Numbered from the stretch's first letter, positions 33,323-45,230 are shown. The stretch is 64,000 nucleotides of DNA from Lycorma delicatula (GCF_047948215.1 NC_134467.1:34625020-34689019); one strand, 5' to 3'. Notes: a model not told the origin generated them from the sequence alone. Made by a program: numbers and translations.

Positions 33323-33508
33323 AAAGGCATGTTCGTATGTGTGTCCGTTAAAGACCAAAAATTTAATGGATCGATTTACGCGCGACCAAAGGGAAAAAGG
33401 GGAAAATGAAAAACGGGGAAAAGAGGAAAATGTGGAAGAGGAAAGGGGAAAACGGGAAAGGGTAAAAAGGAAACTGGGAGATGGATGAGGGACAAGGATG
33501 AAAGGGAG
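32990..33508 (+). mobile_element. TA-flanked non-autonomous element, copy 1
   Basis: Begins aatgttggtctgtctgtata, then cttatgccttcctaaaccgt. It contains two units with cccgctaggtg and gagatattta (about 33100 and 33225), a TA tract, ggcatgttcgtatgtgtgtc, and a purine-rich tract (33385-33500; ggaaaa units). The reverse complement of the whole structure recurs at 51130-51945. No ORF is present. A LINE-A copy starts at its right edge. Confidence 0.75.
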
Positions 33509-34005
33509 TCTTCAGTAAGAAATATAATTTGTTTACATCAAAAATTAATTTAAATGTCAGGAAAAGATTGTTGAAAGTGTATGTTTGGAATGTCGCTTTA
33601 TATGGAAGTGAAACTTGGACGATCGGCGTATCTGAGAAGAAAAGATTAGAAGCTTTTGAAATGTGTTGCTATAGGAGAATGTTAAAAATCAGATGGGTGG
33701 ATAAAGTGACAAATGAAGAGGTATTGCGACAAATAGATGAAGAAAGAAGAATTTGGAAAAATATAGTTAAAAGAAGAGACAGACTTATAGGTCACATACT
33801 AAGCCATCCTGGAATAGTCGCTTTAATATTGGAAGGACAGGTAGAAGGAAAAAATTGTGTAGGCAGGCCACGTTTGGAATATGTAAAACAAATTGTTTGG
33901 GATGTAGGATGTAGAGGGTATACTGAAATGAAACGACTAGCACTAGATAGGGAATCTTGGAGAGCTGCATCAAACCAGTCAAATGACTGAAGACAAAAAA
34001 AAAAG
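33509..34005 (+). mobile_element. LINE-A 3' fragment
   Basis: Starts at tcttcagtaagaaatataat and ends gactgaagac plus poly-A. It contains one intact 153-codon frame (33529-33990), ending ASNQSND. Confidence 0.9.
33529..33990 (+). CDS. LINE-A C-terminal ORF (153 aa)
   Basis: The same C-terminal region as at 30079, with small differences (FEMCCYRRMLKI, GHILSHPGIVALILEGQ, KQIVWDVGCRGYTEM). No reverse-transcriptase motif is present. The start Met lies within the truncated body (MFTSKINLNVRKR), so this is an open remnant and not a gene in its own right. The opposite strand shows long shadow frames over the same codons. Confidence 0.8.
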   Translation: MFTSKINLNVRKRLLKVYVWNVALYGSETWTIGVSEKKRLEAFEMCCYRRMLKIRWVDKVTNEEVLRQIDEERRIWKNIVKRRDRLIGHILSHPGIVALILEGQVEGKNCVGRPRLEYVKQIVWDVGCRGYTEMKRLALDRESWRAASNQSND

Positions 34006-34009
34006 TAAA

Positions 34010-34825
34010 CATTCTTTCCTCTTTGACTCTTAATAAAGTATATAAATAACAAGATAAAATAATTTTAAAAAACCCTAACACACGTAAACTGAAATAAAAT
34101 AAAAATAAATAAACTAAAGAAAAAGAGATAAATCAAAATATATACTATAAATTTATAATAAATTAGTGACATAAAACCTTATGTAAAATTAAATATTTTT
34201 ACTTCTAAAATGTTATAAAAACTTATTTTGGTTATAACTTAAAAAAAAAGTAAAAAAAAAAAACATTTTATGCTTGTAATAAAAACAGAAATAAGTGGAC
34301 TAAGTAACTTTTATTTTAAAACTTTGCTATTTAGTTGTGTTAAACTTTTATTACTAACAAAACTGAAGTTGCTTAGATACCCTGTCGAATAATAATAATA
34401 ATTTTAAATCAGATATAACAGTTTCCCCTCCCTCACTTCTATTAATCGATAACACCTCTCCTAGTAAAAGATAAAGAAGAATTATCAGCAAAGGTTCCAT
34501 ATCATCCCCCCCCCCTTTACATCACTATCCGGTTACATCAATCCATTTATTAAAGCTTAGCTCAATCCACTATATATACATTTTATTTCCAACGTTAGAT
34601 ATAATTTAAAACATTAAATAATATAAAAATCTGAGATAAATGTCGACTATATTAAAATTGTTTAATAACATAACTTACCCGTAAAATTATTAAAAGATAT
34701 AAATATAACATAAAACATATTTATTAAAATTGTGTATGCATGTGTGTGTGTGTGTTCGCGCGCGTATTTCTGTACACAAAGACTGATCAGATACAACGGA
34801 AAAAAACTTTAGAATATGTTATTCT
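34010..34825. other. AT-rich DNA with short C- and TG-tracts, no gene seen
   Basis: Contains a C-run at 34507-34516 and a TG tract at about 34741-34754. No coding frame or shared repeat was recognised. Confidence 0.5.
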
Positions 34826-34829
34826 GGTG

Positions 34830-35130
34830 AAAATAAAAAAGAATTCGTGTAAACATAGATTCAGAAACCTGTCTTTCCCAACTGTCGGCTAGCGAAAAAT
34901 TTCGCTCTGATTTTTCGCTTTTGGACAAAAAAATCAAGCCATACTGTATTTATAAGAATTAAAATTAAAATATAAATTTTGTGATTTTCTTTATATGTAA
35001 TCTGAACAGAAACGTTATAAAAAAATTGATTCCAGATTTATATTTTTAATAATTTTTAGACAAATTTGAAGTAAAATACAAAAGATTTGATGTTTTATAT
35101 TCAGAATAAAATAATTTTGTTAAATTACCG
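34830..35130 (+). repeat. Dispersed repeat X, third copy
   Basis: Blocks gattcagaaacctg, the ggctagcgaaaaatttcgct region, attttgttaaatta and taaacacgtaa match the other repeat X copies. A weaker copy lies at 49440-49640. Confidence 0.55.
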
Positions 35131-35171
35131 ATAAACACGTAAATGTTTTAAATAAAATTTTATTTTTTTAT

Positions 35172-35835
35172 TTTTTGTCTCCAGTCATCTGACTAGTTGG
35201 ATGTAGCTCTCTAAGATTCCCTATCTATTGCTAGTCGTTTCATTTCGGTATACCCCTTATATCCTACATCCCTAACAATTTGTTTAACATATTCCAAACG
35301 TTGCCTGCCTACACAATTTTTTCCTTCTACCTGTCCTTCCAATATTAAAGCGACTATTCCAGGATGCCTTAGTATGTGACATATAAATCTTTCTCTTCTT
35401 TTAACTATATTTTTCAAATGTTTTCGTTCTTCATTTATTTGCCGCAACACATCTTCATTTGTCACTTTATCCACCCATCTGATTTTTAACATTCTCCTAT
35501 AGCAGCACCACATTTCAAAAGCTTCTAATCTTTTCTTCCCAGATACTCCGATTGTCCAAGTTTCACTTCGTTATAAAGTTACGCTCCAAACATATACTTT
35601 CAAAAATATTTTCCTGACGTTTAAATTAATTAAAAAAAAAAAAAAATTATATTTCTGAGTGACGGCTCATTTCGCCTGTGCTATTCGGCATTTTATATCG
35701 CTTCTGCTTCGTCCATGTTTAGTAATTCTACTTCCCAAATAACAAAATTCTTCTACCTCCATAATCTTTTCTCCTCCTATTTTTATATTCAGTGGTGCAT
35801 CATCGTTATTTCTACTACATCTAACAGTATATCCA
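35172..35835 (-). mobile_element. LINE-A 3' fragment, reverse
   Basis: The minus strand reads from about 35835 to 35172 and includes the EEFCYLGS region, a broken ORF and the 3' end. Its tail is a T-run on the plus strand near 35160-35172. An intact 100-codon part (35211-35513) encodes CYRRMLKIRWVDKVTNEDVL, HPGIVALILEGQVEGKNCVG and KGYTEMKRLAIDRES. The family terminus is changed by a stop before the usual WRAASNQSND. Confidence 0.85.
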
Positions 35836-36512
35836 TCAATAAAATATACAGCGTGTATTTTTTAAAACGGTATTTTTTTTTCAAAAAAAGGTTAAGTTAA
35901 AATGTTAAGTATTTTACTGTGAACAAAACGATAGCTTAGTTTTGAAACTCGGTTGACAAATAATAAATTTATACTAGAAAAATATATAAAATAATTCTCT
36001 GTCAGCTTCACTTCCACTTGTATAGAATCAGGTACTTATGAAATATCATATTTGGAAAATGTTTAACCAGCCAAACATTTTAGTTATATTATGCATATTA
36101 ATTTCTACCCTAAGTTTATGTTTTGAAATTTGTAAATATTTCCAGTTTAAAAAAAATGGTAGAATATTTCTCTATTATTTTTTTTTTCAATTTTTATAGT
36201 TCTAAAAAAATTCAGTGTGTCTTTTGAATACTAAAAACTAAATTAAATTTCAAATAGTAGCGAATGAACAAGTTAAATATACAAGGGATGACTTAGAATA
36301 AAATTAAACAATAAGCCGTCACGAATTCATATATATATATTATCTTTATTAATTCTGAATTAAATTTGTGTTGTTAACCGTAGAATTAGAATTAATAGCG
36401 TAAAATTTAAATTATATTGCAGATTTCAGTTGGTTTACAGACTTATTAAAGGAGTTCTGCTACTAAAATAAATTAAAAAGCGGCGTACAATAAACTGTTT
36501 ACTCCTGATTAA
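35836..36512. other. AT-rich DNA, no gene seen
   Basis: Lies between two LINE-A pieces that overlap in content; no recognisable features. Confidence 0.5.
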
Positions 36513-36514
36513 AG

Positions 36515-37590
36515 GATCGTTTCGCCTGTGCTATTCGGCATTTTATATCGCTCCTGCTTCGTCCATCTGTAGTAAATCTATTTCCCAAATAACAAAATTT
36601 TTTCTACTTCCTTATCATTTCTCTTCCAATTTTTATATTCAGTAGTCCATCTAATATAATTTCTACTGTATTTCATTACTTTCCTTTTGTTCTTGTTTAT
36701 TTTCATTACGTAGTTCTTGCGTAGGACTTCATCTATGTCGTTCATTGTTTCTTCTAAATCCTTTTTACTCTCAGCTAGAATTACTATATCATCACCAAAT
36801 CGTATCATCTTTATCTTTTTACCTTGTACTGTTACTCCGAATCTAAATTGTTCTTTAACATCGTGCTAATTGTATGTAAAGATTAAAAAGTAACGGGGAT
36901 AGGGAATATCCTTGTCGGACTCCCTTTTTTATATCTTCTTCAATTATTACTTTTACTGTTTGATTCCTGTAAATATTAGGAACTGTTCTTCTATCTCTGT
37001 ACTGGAACACTAATTTTTTTAAATGCTGAAGATTTTATTCCAGTCTGTTATCAAATCCCTTTTAAAGGTCTACAAGAGCCAAGTATGTTGGTTTATTTTT
37101 CTTTAATCTTTCTTCTACTATTAATTTAAGCGCTAAAATTTCTTCCGTGTTCCTTAAACTTTTCCTGAAACCAAATTGGTCTTCTCCTAACACTTCTTCC
37201 ACTCTCCTCTCAATTCTTCTGTATAGAATTCTAGTTAAGATTTTTGATTCATGACTAGTTAAACTAATTATTCTGTATTCTTCACATTTATCTGCTCCTG
37301 CTTTCTTTGGTACCATGGCTATAACACTCCATTGAAGTCTGACGGAACTTTCCCTTTTTCGTAAATATTACGCACCAATTTGTATAATCTATCAACCGCT
37401 TCCTCACCTGCACTGCGCAGTAATTCTGCAGGTATTCTGATTATTCCAGGAGACTTTCTGCCATTCAAATCTTTTAATGCTCTCTTAAATTCAGATCTCA
37501 GTATTGTTTCTCCCATTTCATCCTCTTCTTCCTCTATAACACAATTTTCTTCCAAGATTCTTTATTTTTACCAGTAAAACATATCCTGAA
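36515..37590 (-). pseudogene. LINE-A reverse transcriptase domain (broken)
   Basis: The only LINE-A copy here with catalytic sequence. In minus-strand order it has DEMGETILRSEFKRALKDLN and GRKSPGIIRIPAELLRSAGE (37319-37555). A frameshift follows, then MVPKKAGADKCEEYRIISLT and EVLGEDQFGFRKSLRNTEEI with EERLKKNKPTYLALVDL (37062-37316). After a broken stretch comes IKMIRFGDDIVILAESKKDL (about 36750-36815). The FGDD is the reverse-transcriptase box whose usual form in this group is FADD, so Ala has become Gly. It ends in the CRIAQAKR region at about 36515, without the 3' end. At least three frame breaks make it inactive. Confidence 0.85.
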
Positions 37591-37599
37591 AGATTTTTT

Positions 37600-38190
37600 C
37601 GTTTCTTCGTGGTACACCCAGTGTAAATAATTATAAAATATTTCAATTATAATAATAATTATTAATATTCGTTAATAAAATTCAAATAATTTAATAAAAT
37701 ATATTTATTATTTATCATATAAATTTAATTCTATTAAAATACCAACAAAATACAAATGAAATCCCTATCTACTAATTATACCTGATTGCATTTTATTCAA
37801 AACAATTAGTTATTACAAACAAAATAAAACTCCCATATATTTTTATTTATGAAGTGAATAGCATTAAATGGAATTTCTCATTTAACCAATATTATTTACG
37901 AAAATAAAATATGCCGGTAAATATTAGAAACTTTTTCCGGTGCAACCATTACGTTGATCAAAACATTAAAATTAAAATAATAAAGAAAAATGAATAAGTT
38001 ATGCTATAAAATTTATTCCATTTTAAATAAAAATAACAAATATTTTTACTCAACTTTTACGAAGGCAAAAATAAAACAGTATTTCAACAAAAGAATTAAA
38101 TATTTTTGTTTAATAAAATAAATTATAAATATTATTTCAAATATTGAAATACTAAATAATAATTACGCAAATAATACTAATAATAATTAC
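37600..38190. other. AT-rich DNA, no gene seen
   Basis: No coding frame and no recognised repeat. Confidence 0.5.
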
Positions 38191-38193
38191 GTT

Positions 38194-38330
38194 GAGCCCC
38201 CCAACGTGGTTGCGATGATGCTCTGTAACCTGAGCAACTGGGAGAGTGTGGCCCGTTTCGTAGGTAGCAATCTCAAGACCAAGAAGATGACCTCGATAGG
38301 CCTGAAAATTAAATAGCGTCCTTTTCATAT
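38194..38330 (+). pseudogene. R1-like LINE ORF C-terminal scrap
   Basis: Encodes PPNVVAMMLCNLSNWESVAR followed by FVGSNLKTKKMTSIGLKIK and a stop. This matches the last segment of R1-like ORF2 proteins, where a PENIVxxML...NWxxVxxFV pattern follows the CCHC knuckle. It is cut on both sides and adjoins the mariner fragment. Confidence 0.6.
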
Positions 38331-38352
38331 ATTAATTTAATAGCGCCCTTGT

Positions 38353-39225
38353 CTGCTGAAATTAATTTGTCTAAATAGACTGTTCATCGGGCGACCAAAC
38401 GATTACAATTACGACCTTATCGCATTCAAACGGTTCATCGACTTCTTGAGCCCGACAAAGAAAAACGGCTACAATATTGTCAACGGTTCCGTCGATTTCT
38501 GCGCGAGGGAATTAACGTTATGGATTCGTTATTTTTCACAGATGAAGCACGGTTTAATTTGGATGGCTACGTAAACAGCCAAAACAGTAGAATTTGGAGT
38601 GCAGAAAATCCCCACGTTTATCACGAAAAACAATTACACCCGCAGAAGTCGGGCGTGTGGTGCGCGATATCGCTGAAGAAAATAATCGGTCCTATTTTTT
38701 TCGAGTACACCATTAATGCAGAACGATATCAGGATATTTTATTTCAGTTCATTGGACTCTTGGAAGAGGAAGACAGACACTGCTGGCTACAACATGACGG
38801 TGCGACATCGCACTACGCAGGTTCAACTTCTGATTTCGTCGAGGAATTCTTTGGTAATCGTGTTATCGGTCGAGGCTTGTGGCCACCAAGATCTCCAGAT
38901 TTGACTGCGGGGGATTTTTTTCTACGGGGTTACCTCAAAGAAAGAGCCTACAGTAACAAATCACGAACACTTGAACGATTGATAGTCGATTTTGAACAAG
39001 CCGTATTAAATATCCAGCCACAAACTTTGAAATATGTTGCAAGAAACGCTGTAAAAAGAATTGAAGCTTGTATTCAAGAAGATGGCGGCCACTTCCGACA
39101 TTTACTCTAAATGTAAGGTAAGGATGGTAATAATAAAGATTACATTTACATTTACATATACATTTTTATTATTTCAATACCTACCAATATAAGGTTGGGA
39201 TGCGTTTTATATGGGACATTCTGTA
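38353..39225 (+). mobile_element. Mariner-type transposon, 3' half
   Basis: Starts mid-transposase at ctgctgaaattaatttgtct (equivalent to about 2488). It ends with the terminal repeat ggatgcgttttatatgggac and ctgta at 39225, the inverse of the 5' end at 2053. It is the same family as 2053-2626, cut at its 5' side. Confidence 0.85.
38520..39110 (+). CDS. Mariner-type transposase catalytic domain (196 aa)
   Basis: An intact frame from Met 38520 contains SLFFTDEARFNLDGYVNSQN (first Asp), VWCAISLKKIIGPIFF, CWLQHDGATSHYAG (second Asp), LWPPRSPDLTAGDFFLRGYL (third Asp, in GDFF) and the terminus RIEACIQEDGGHFRHLL, followed by TAA. All three catalytic acids are present. In-frame homology extends upstream to 38353 (KEKRLQYCQRFRRFLREGIN) but is broken by a stop in the K-stop-TVH stretch, and the first DNA-binding helix-turn-helix is missing. 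It is therefore a truncated remnant that could make a catalytic domain only. Insect mariner proteins of this type are normally about 340-360 residues. Confidence 0.85.
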   Translation: MDSLFFTDEARFNLDGYVNSQNSRIWSAENPHVYHEKQLHPQKSGVWCAISLKKIIGPIFFEYTINAERYQDILFQFIGLLEEEDRHCWLQHDGATSHYAGSTSDFVEEFFGNRVIGRGLWPPRSPDLTAGDFFLRGYLKERAYSNKSRTLERLIVDFEQAVLNIQPQTLKYVARNAVKRIEACIQEDGGHFRHLL

Positions 39226-39229
39226 TTAA

Positions 39230-41455
39230 AATGATTCAGCTATGTGAAAAATACCAAAATGAGACAAATTATTTCTATATTATCAAAAGTACCTCCGGGT
39301 TTAATTTATATAATTTTAGGAAAATAATCAAAATCCGAAAAAAATGAATCCTTAATATCCTTGTCTAATATAAGCGAGAAAAATAAAGAAAACCTACGTA
39401 TTAAAACTTATTGACTGTATTAAAAAATTACTGTTTCACGCAAATATAAAATACTTCTATAAAAAAGAGTTAACAAGAAAGAATAATTTTTTTGTTTTTT
39501 TCTTCAGTACTAAAAATAATAATAATAATAAAACGTAATTGAAGAGACTACCGTGGGAAAGAATAGGGAATAATATTAAACAACTGTTTATATTTTTATA
39601 GTGTTATTATGAAGGGAGTTTTTAAGTTCACTGAAAAACATCTAGAGTACGTAATGAATTTCACTTATATTTTGATGTAAATAAACTTCTTCGCACAAGG
39701 TTAGGTTAATAATATTATCCCTATTGTGACTAACACTTCAATCTAATTATATTGCAGCAGGCGTATTATAATTCTACAGATGTCTGGTAGGTTAAGGTGA
39801 GATAATATTAAAATAATACAATTTACAAAACTGTAACGTTATGGCTTATGTTATATTATGGCTCGTGTAAGTAACAGTTAATAATAAATTTATAATTTAA
39901 TAATGATGTGATGTGCTCAATGTAACATTTGCAGCTAGCTTAAGGACACAATCTGATAAAAAATCGAGTGGAACGTTTATTTACGTCAAATCCAGAAATA
40001 TGGAATGTACAGATAATATAACACCAGTGATTTCGCATTTAAGATTAAACATAATTTCTTTAGTAAACAGTAATGCAAGCAATAACAACAACAATATTTT
40101 TTTTTATTTCCGGCGATCATAAAAATCCAAATGTAAACAGTAAATTTTATTTAAAAAAAAAAAAAAGTGGTAGTACAAATAATTTATTATTATTGCTGTG
40201 ATACGCAGATAATAACTTTGATAAGTTTTATTATTATTAAACGATTTATTTGTCTGGATTGGAATGGGTGTGGGCGTGCGCCCACACACACACACATATA
40301 TATTTCCGTATTGCTTAAAATTCAAAAGAATAAGAAATATATGGCTCAGTAATGACCCTTCAACCTGCCATGATATAATTTATTGATGAACATTTTTATG
40401 AAAAGAAGACAAGATCAAGAATAACCTCAAAGTTAATATCATATTGTCATACAAAATGTGCGTGACTCTTTAACTTTCATGTAGATCGTAGAAAATAGTG
40501 TTTGCAAACTGCGACCGTACATTGATTATATTCATTTTTTTCCTGTTATTTTACAGTTTGAAAAAATGAAATTCATCTAAATGGAAGTGTTTTTCTTATA
40601 TTCAGGAAAAATTAGAACATAAACATATTTAAATTTATTGTAGTTATGGAAAATTTTTTATCATAAACGTAATTATACGTCCTTTATCACCAATCTTATT
40701 TTATATACTGCCTTTAGTATCGACAGTTTGCCCTTATTTTATATACTTTATTTTAATAAATATCAATTTTCTTTATTCATGTTTTACTATTTTAAAATAC
40801 TAGAGAGCAAACCAATATTTTCATGAATATTCTTAAACTTAATACACTTGATACTAGCAACTCATCTAAAGACAAAAAAATAATTGGTCTATCTCCCTTA
40901 TAATTATCCTATTTAAATAAAAAAACCTCTGGAACAACTGAGACATTATGTTTTTCGTTATTTTTTGTATGGTTTCTTTGATGTAAAAGTTGTAATTAAA
41001 AAATCATGTTCTAAAAAAGGATTATGTTTATCTCTCACTACATTTCGAATTAGTTTCCTTGTTTTATCATAAAAACATATAATTGTTGTCTGATATTAGT
41101 AAAGATTTTCTACACTTTCTATATTTAATCCCTATTAAAATTTTGAAAAAAATACCTTTTTGTGTTGTCAAATGCCTTTTAGAAAGTTACCTATGGTTCC
41201 ATTATTACTTTTAAGCCTGCTTAATAAGATTAGTGAAATAAAAATAGCCCATGGACTTAACCAAACTTTCCCTAATATATCTTATTTATTTTATTTTTCT
41301 AATCGTTATCTATTCATCTTTAAATAACCCTTCTGATTACTTTAAATTTATGTGATTGTGCAATAATTAACCCATTTAAGTTTCCGTTGTAATAATTAGA
41401 GGAGAGATACAGAAATTACCTGAAAAATATCCGTGACAAAGGAGAACTTTAATAA
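39230..41455. other. AT-rich DNA, no gene seen
   Basis: Long stretch without a supportable gene. It contains an 8-bp-arm hairpin at about 40271-40290 (gtgtgggc/gcccacac) beside a short CA tract. Confidence 0.5.
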
Positions 41456-41561
41456 TAATAATAAGAAGAAGAAACTTCTTTGTAGTAAAATAGACTTGGA
41501 AATAAATAAAACACTGATTAAATGTTACGTATGAAGTGTACTTTTATACGGTAGCGAAGCA

Positions 41562-43189
41562 CCGACGTTGGTCCTTGGACTGACCCTCTAGAACATGGAG
41601 TGTTTTGGGTTGTTCTCTTACAAACGGTTACATTATTTGCCTACGCAGATGATATAGCGTTGCTAGTGGAGACGAAAACAAGATATGAGGCTGTGGCAAA
41701 ATATCTGAGTCGTATACAAGGATTAGTGAATGGATAGCTGGGGTAGGACTGGAGTTGGCTCCTGAAAATACGGAGATTGTGATGATCTCTGCGATCAGGA
41801 GGAGGTCAATTTTACATTTGATCCTTGATGGAAGAGAAATTGTGTCTCAGGTGGCTATAAAATACTTGGGAATCTGGGTTGACTCCAGACTAAAATTTAG
41901 TTCTCAGGAACTCCGGGCTTGTGAGAAAACGGAAGAAACGAGAAGGCTTATTGCTAACCTACTCCCGAGAGCCCTCCCAACATAGGAAGCGATTGCTTAC
42001 CGGTGTGGTCTATTCAGCCCTTCTATATGACGCCGAGTTGTGGGATTTTCCAAGTACAGGGGTAAATTGGAATCCATGCATAGGAGGTGTTGCATAAGAA
42101 TAGCGACCGCCTGTAGGACGGTGTCCTGGATTCCCGCCTGTAGACTTAACGATAATGCGGTGTAGCAGAACTAGGGAACTGAGAACACACTCCCATTAGA
42201 GGAAAGGAAGCATTCTGCAAAAGAACTAGAAGAAGAGATCGCACAATCATGGCAGGATCGGTGGGATCGGGCAACGAAGGGATCGGGGACCGCCTTATTG
42301 GGGACATCAGGAGGTGTTGCTGGAGGACCCATGGCACTTTGAGTTTTCAGTTAACGCAATTCCTGGCGGATCATGGGGGATTCAGGTCTTATTTGTAAAG
42401 ATTCGCGCTCGATCAATCTGAAAATTGTTCGGGGTGCAAGGTGGAAAAGACCCTCCACAACCTGCTTTCTTTTTCTGTCCGCGATTCGCCATAGAGCGTA
42501 GAGAGATACTCGGCAACCTGAGATGTGAGCACAAGTTTCGTCCTGAAGATACCCTACGAGTCCTATTACAAGGTGAGGCACAGTGGAAGACTGTGGAAAG
42601 ATTTGTCAGGACGGTCATGGGGAAACTCCAATTATATGACGAGTCCCGCAGAGAAGAATGGCGCCGGAGGGCGCGGGAGCGGAAAGTTCCTCGGCTGAGT
42701 ATCAAAGGGGTCCCCCGTACGTATGGGGGTTGCCTGGGTGCGATGAGGCCGGGGACACTCTGCTCGTGCTTCTGATAGTGGTTAGTGGTAAGTAGGTGAC
42801 TATTTAAGATTTCTTTCTTGACGGCTGTGTGGGTGTGTAACGCGTAGTTGTTGCGAATATTAGTAGCTTGGTCTGTTTTCTGCAGGTTTTTGTGTATTGT
42901 TATCGGTGTATGTATTTGACGTGCTGTATGTAATGGAAGCAACACATTCCATTAGTGTTGTGTGTGTGGTGTGTGACATTGTTGGATGGTTATGTCTGTG
43001 TTTGTGTGGGCGAGTCCCCCTTCTTCTGTTGAAATGTTCAGTCCCAGGAAGGGGGAAGCCAGGGGTGGAGGTTTAGTCGGTAGTGCGCAGGTATACATAT
43101 GCCCTTGATTATAACTGGCGGAACCTGTTAGCGAGCCCGGCACTGCTTAGGCACCCATAAATGGGGTTCCTCCACCTCTTTAAAAAAAA
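41562..43189 (+). mobile_element. R1-like LINE 3' half inside LINE-B
   Basis: Flanked by a short target duplication (aagca at 41557-41561 and 43189-43193). It contains the end of the reverse transcriptase domain, the C-terminal region and a 3' UTR ending gcgaacc-type tail sequence: aaatggggttcctccacctc and poly-A. The UTR carries tcggtagtgcgcaggtatac, which is also present at 63.1 kb. Confidence 0.9.
41640..42775 (+). pseudogene. R1-like LINE ORF2 (reverse transcriptase end and C-terminus)
   Basis: Frames are broken but in order. LFAYADDIALLVETKTRYEA (about 41637-41696) carries the YADD catalytic box. LELAPENTEIVMISAIRRRS and VAIKYLGIWVDSRLKFSSQE (41755-41985) are the thumb-side motif typical of R1/jockey. 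CGLFSPSI remnants and LEEEIAQSWQDRWDRATKG follow. Then come a knuckle region read near 42430 (CSGCKVEKTLHNLLFFC in the frame preceding the open one) and RFAIERREILGNLRCEHKF, LLQGEAQWKTVERFVRTVMG and an arginine-rich end (42425-42775). Several stops and frameshifts make it inactive. The endonuclease and most of the reverse transcriptase are missing through 5' truncation. Confidence 0.85.
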
Positions 43190-43534
43190 AAGCATGGACT
43201 TTGGAGAAGTGAGAAAAGGATGAGATTGAAGCTATGAAAATATGCGTGTGGAGGAGAATAGAGAAAATAAAAAAAATTAGAAACGAAGTGGTATTAAAAT
43301 GTGTGAAGGAAAAAAGAACACAGTTGGAAACAATTAAACGAAGGAAGAGTAAATGGATTGTTCACATATCACCACCGTGATGGAGGGTACAGTGAATGGG
43401 AAAATAAAAGCTGATAGATGATATCAAGAACGGAAGTTACAAAGATACTACAGAGATAGCCTGGGATAGAAAAAACTGGAGGCACAAGTGGTATCAGGGA
43501 CCTGCCAATGGGCAGAATACTTCATGATGATGAT

Positions 43535-44430
43535 AATAATTTTATTTATTTATTTTTTTAAATCTGAGCTTAATTCTTTAGTTTTATACATTTTCATATT
43601 AATGTATAAAACTTATTTACGCCGTTTTATTCGAGTTAGCGTAGTAATTCACTTTATAAATTCCCATTTTCCTTTCTTTTTTACATTATTAAATCTTTCA
43701 GATCTTATATTATTGAATAATAAATATTATTTAAGTATAAATATAATAATATTTGAATATAAATTGAATTTACATTACGGAATCTCTTTTAAATCATAAT
43801 CAATTTACTTTAACCTTTCAGCTATTTATCAAATAATGTTTCTCCTTTATAGAGTCCTTTTATATATTCCTGCCAGTTATTAGTTCTTTCTTCTTTTTAT
43901 AGAAAAGATGTTTCCTTCACTAATATAATACTAATATATTTTTACGTTTTTTCTCAAAGATTTATCTTATTTTTCTATGCGTTTTATGTATTTATCCAAT
44001 AATCATATTTTTATTAACCTCTCTTTATTACATTTATCTATCTAAGAATCTACAAATCCTTTATTCACATTAGCCTTCTGCTATACTTATTGCACTTAGC
44101 AACTAGGTCTTCTCCGCTTCCTTGTTTGGTATCACCATGGTGATGGCAAAAAGCTATAACAGTGAAATAGGTGGGCATTCTAAATAAAATTAATATTATT
44201 ATTGCCGATAATTATTTAATGTAGTTACTAAATTAAATAGATATCGGTATAATAATTAATTATTATTAAAAAATGAACCTCATTTCTTACAAAAATAAAA
44301 AAATTGCCTTCATATTGTATTATTATTTATAATTATGGTACACTGATTTGTTAAACAGTTACGGTTAATGTACATTGTTAAAATTTAAAGAAATCTGACA
44401 ACACAGCTGTAGAACAGTTGTAGTCCAACA
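43535..44430. other. AT-rich DNA, no gene seen
   Basis: A 103-codon open frame at 43488-43799 is Ile/Leu/Phe/Tyr-rich and overlaps the LINE-B end; I regard it as spurious. Confidence 0.5.
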
Positions 44431-44434
44431 ATTG

Positions 44435-44850
<416 letters not shown>

Positions 44851-44854
44851 GTGG

Positions 44855-45230
44855 GCATTAATTAAATTTCATAACTTACATAGAACAAATTTTGCTTGTA
44901 CAGTTGGTAGACTGGTATAGCCACGAGACATAACGCACCAGGTACCGACTCGACCGGACGATCAAGCTCGATATCCAGCCAGACTGAGATACGATTTTAC
45001 ATTTTTAATACACTGATAGGTAAAAAAAAATTAATGTGTCTCTAAGTGTGACACCATTTCTTGAATTACTATTTTGGATACATTACAATTTTGGATACAT
45101 CTGTAAATACAATTTTTCTATCACCCTTAATTTTAAATAAATTACGCTTCAAAAAAAAAAAAAAAATTAAGGGAAAATATAGTTAAAATATGTAAAATTT
45201 ATAATTTTACATAGCCATACCTGTGTTAGA
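44855..45230. other. No gene seen
   Basis: The segment at 44890-45000 is less AT-rich (cgactcgaccggacgatcaa) with no identified origin. The rest is A/T-rich. Confidence 0.45.

Larger units (their letters stand above)
41460..43530 (+). pseudogene. LINE-B ORF fragment, split by an R1-like LINE
   Basis: The left part (41460-41561) encodes SKIDLEINKTLIKCYV, SVLLYGSEA. The right part (43194-43530) continues WTLEKSEK, then AMKICVWRRIEKIKKIRNEV, KEKRTQLETIKRRKSKWIVH and the end WYQGPANGQNTS. Joining SEA and WTLEKS restores the usual YGSEAWTL motif of this LINE group, which is related to but distinct from LINE-A (different terminus). Stops occur in both parts. The R1-like insert occupies 41562-43189. 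Confidence 0.85.

Noticed and set aside
39705..39805. Possible exon with a tattgcag acceptor and gtgag donor
   Set aside because: A single weak acceptor-donor pair with no coding similarity is expected by chance in AT-rich DNA.
42382..42945. 187-codon minus-strand frame
   Set aside because: It is antisense to the R1-like ORF2 end on the plus strand, and its residues match no family.
43488..43799. Membrane-like 103-codon frame
   Set aside because: The hydrophobic composition comes from AT-rich codons. It begins inside the LINE-B end in a different frame and has no homolog I recognise.
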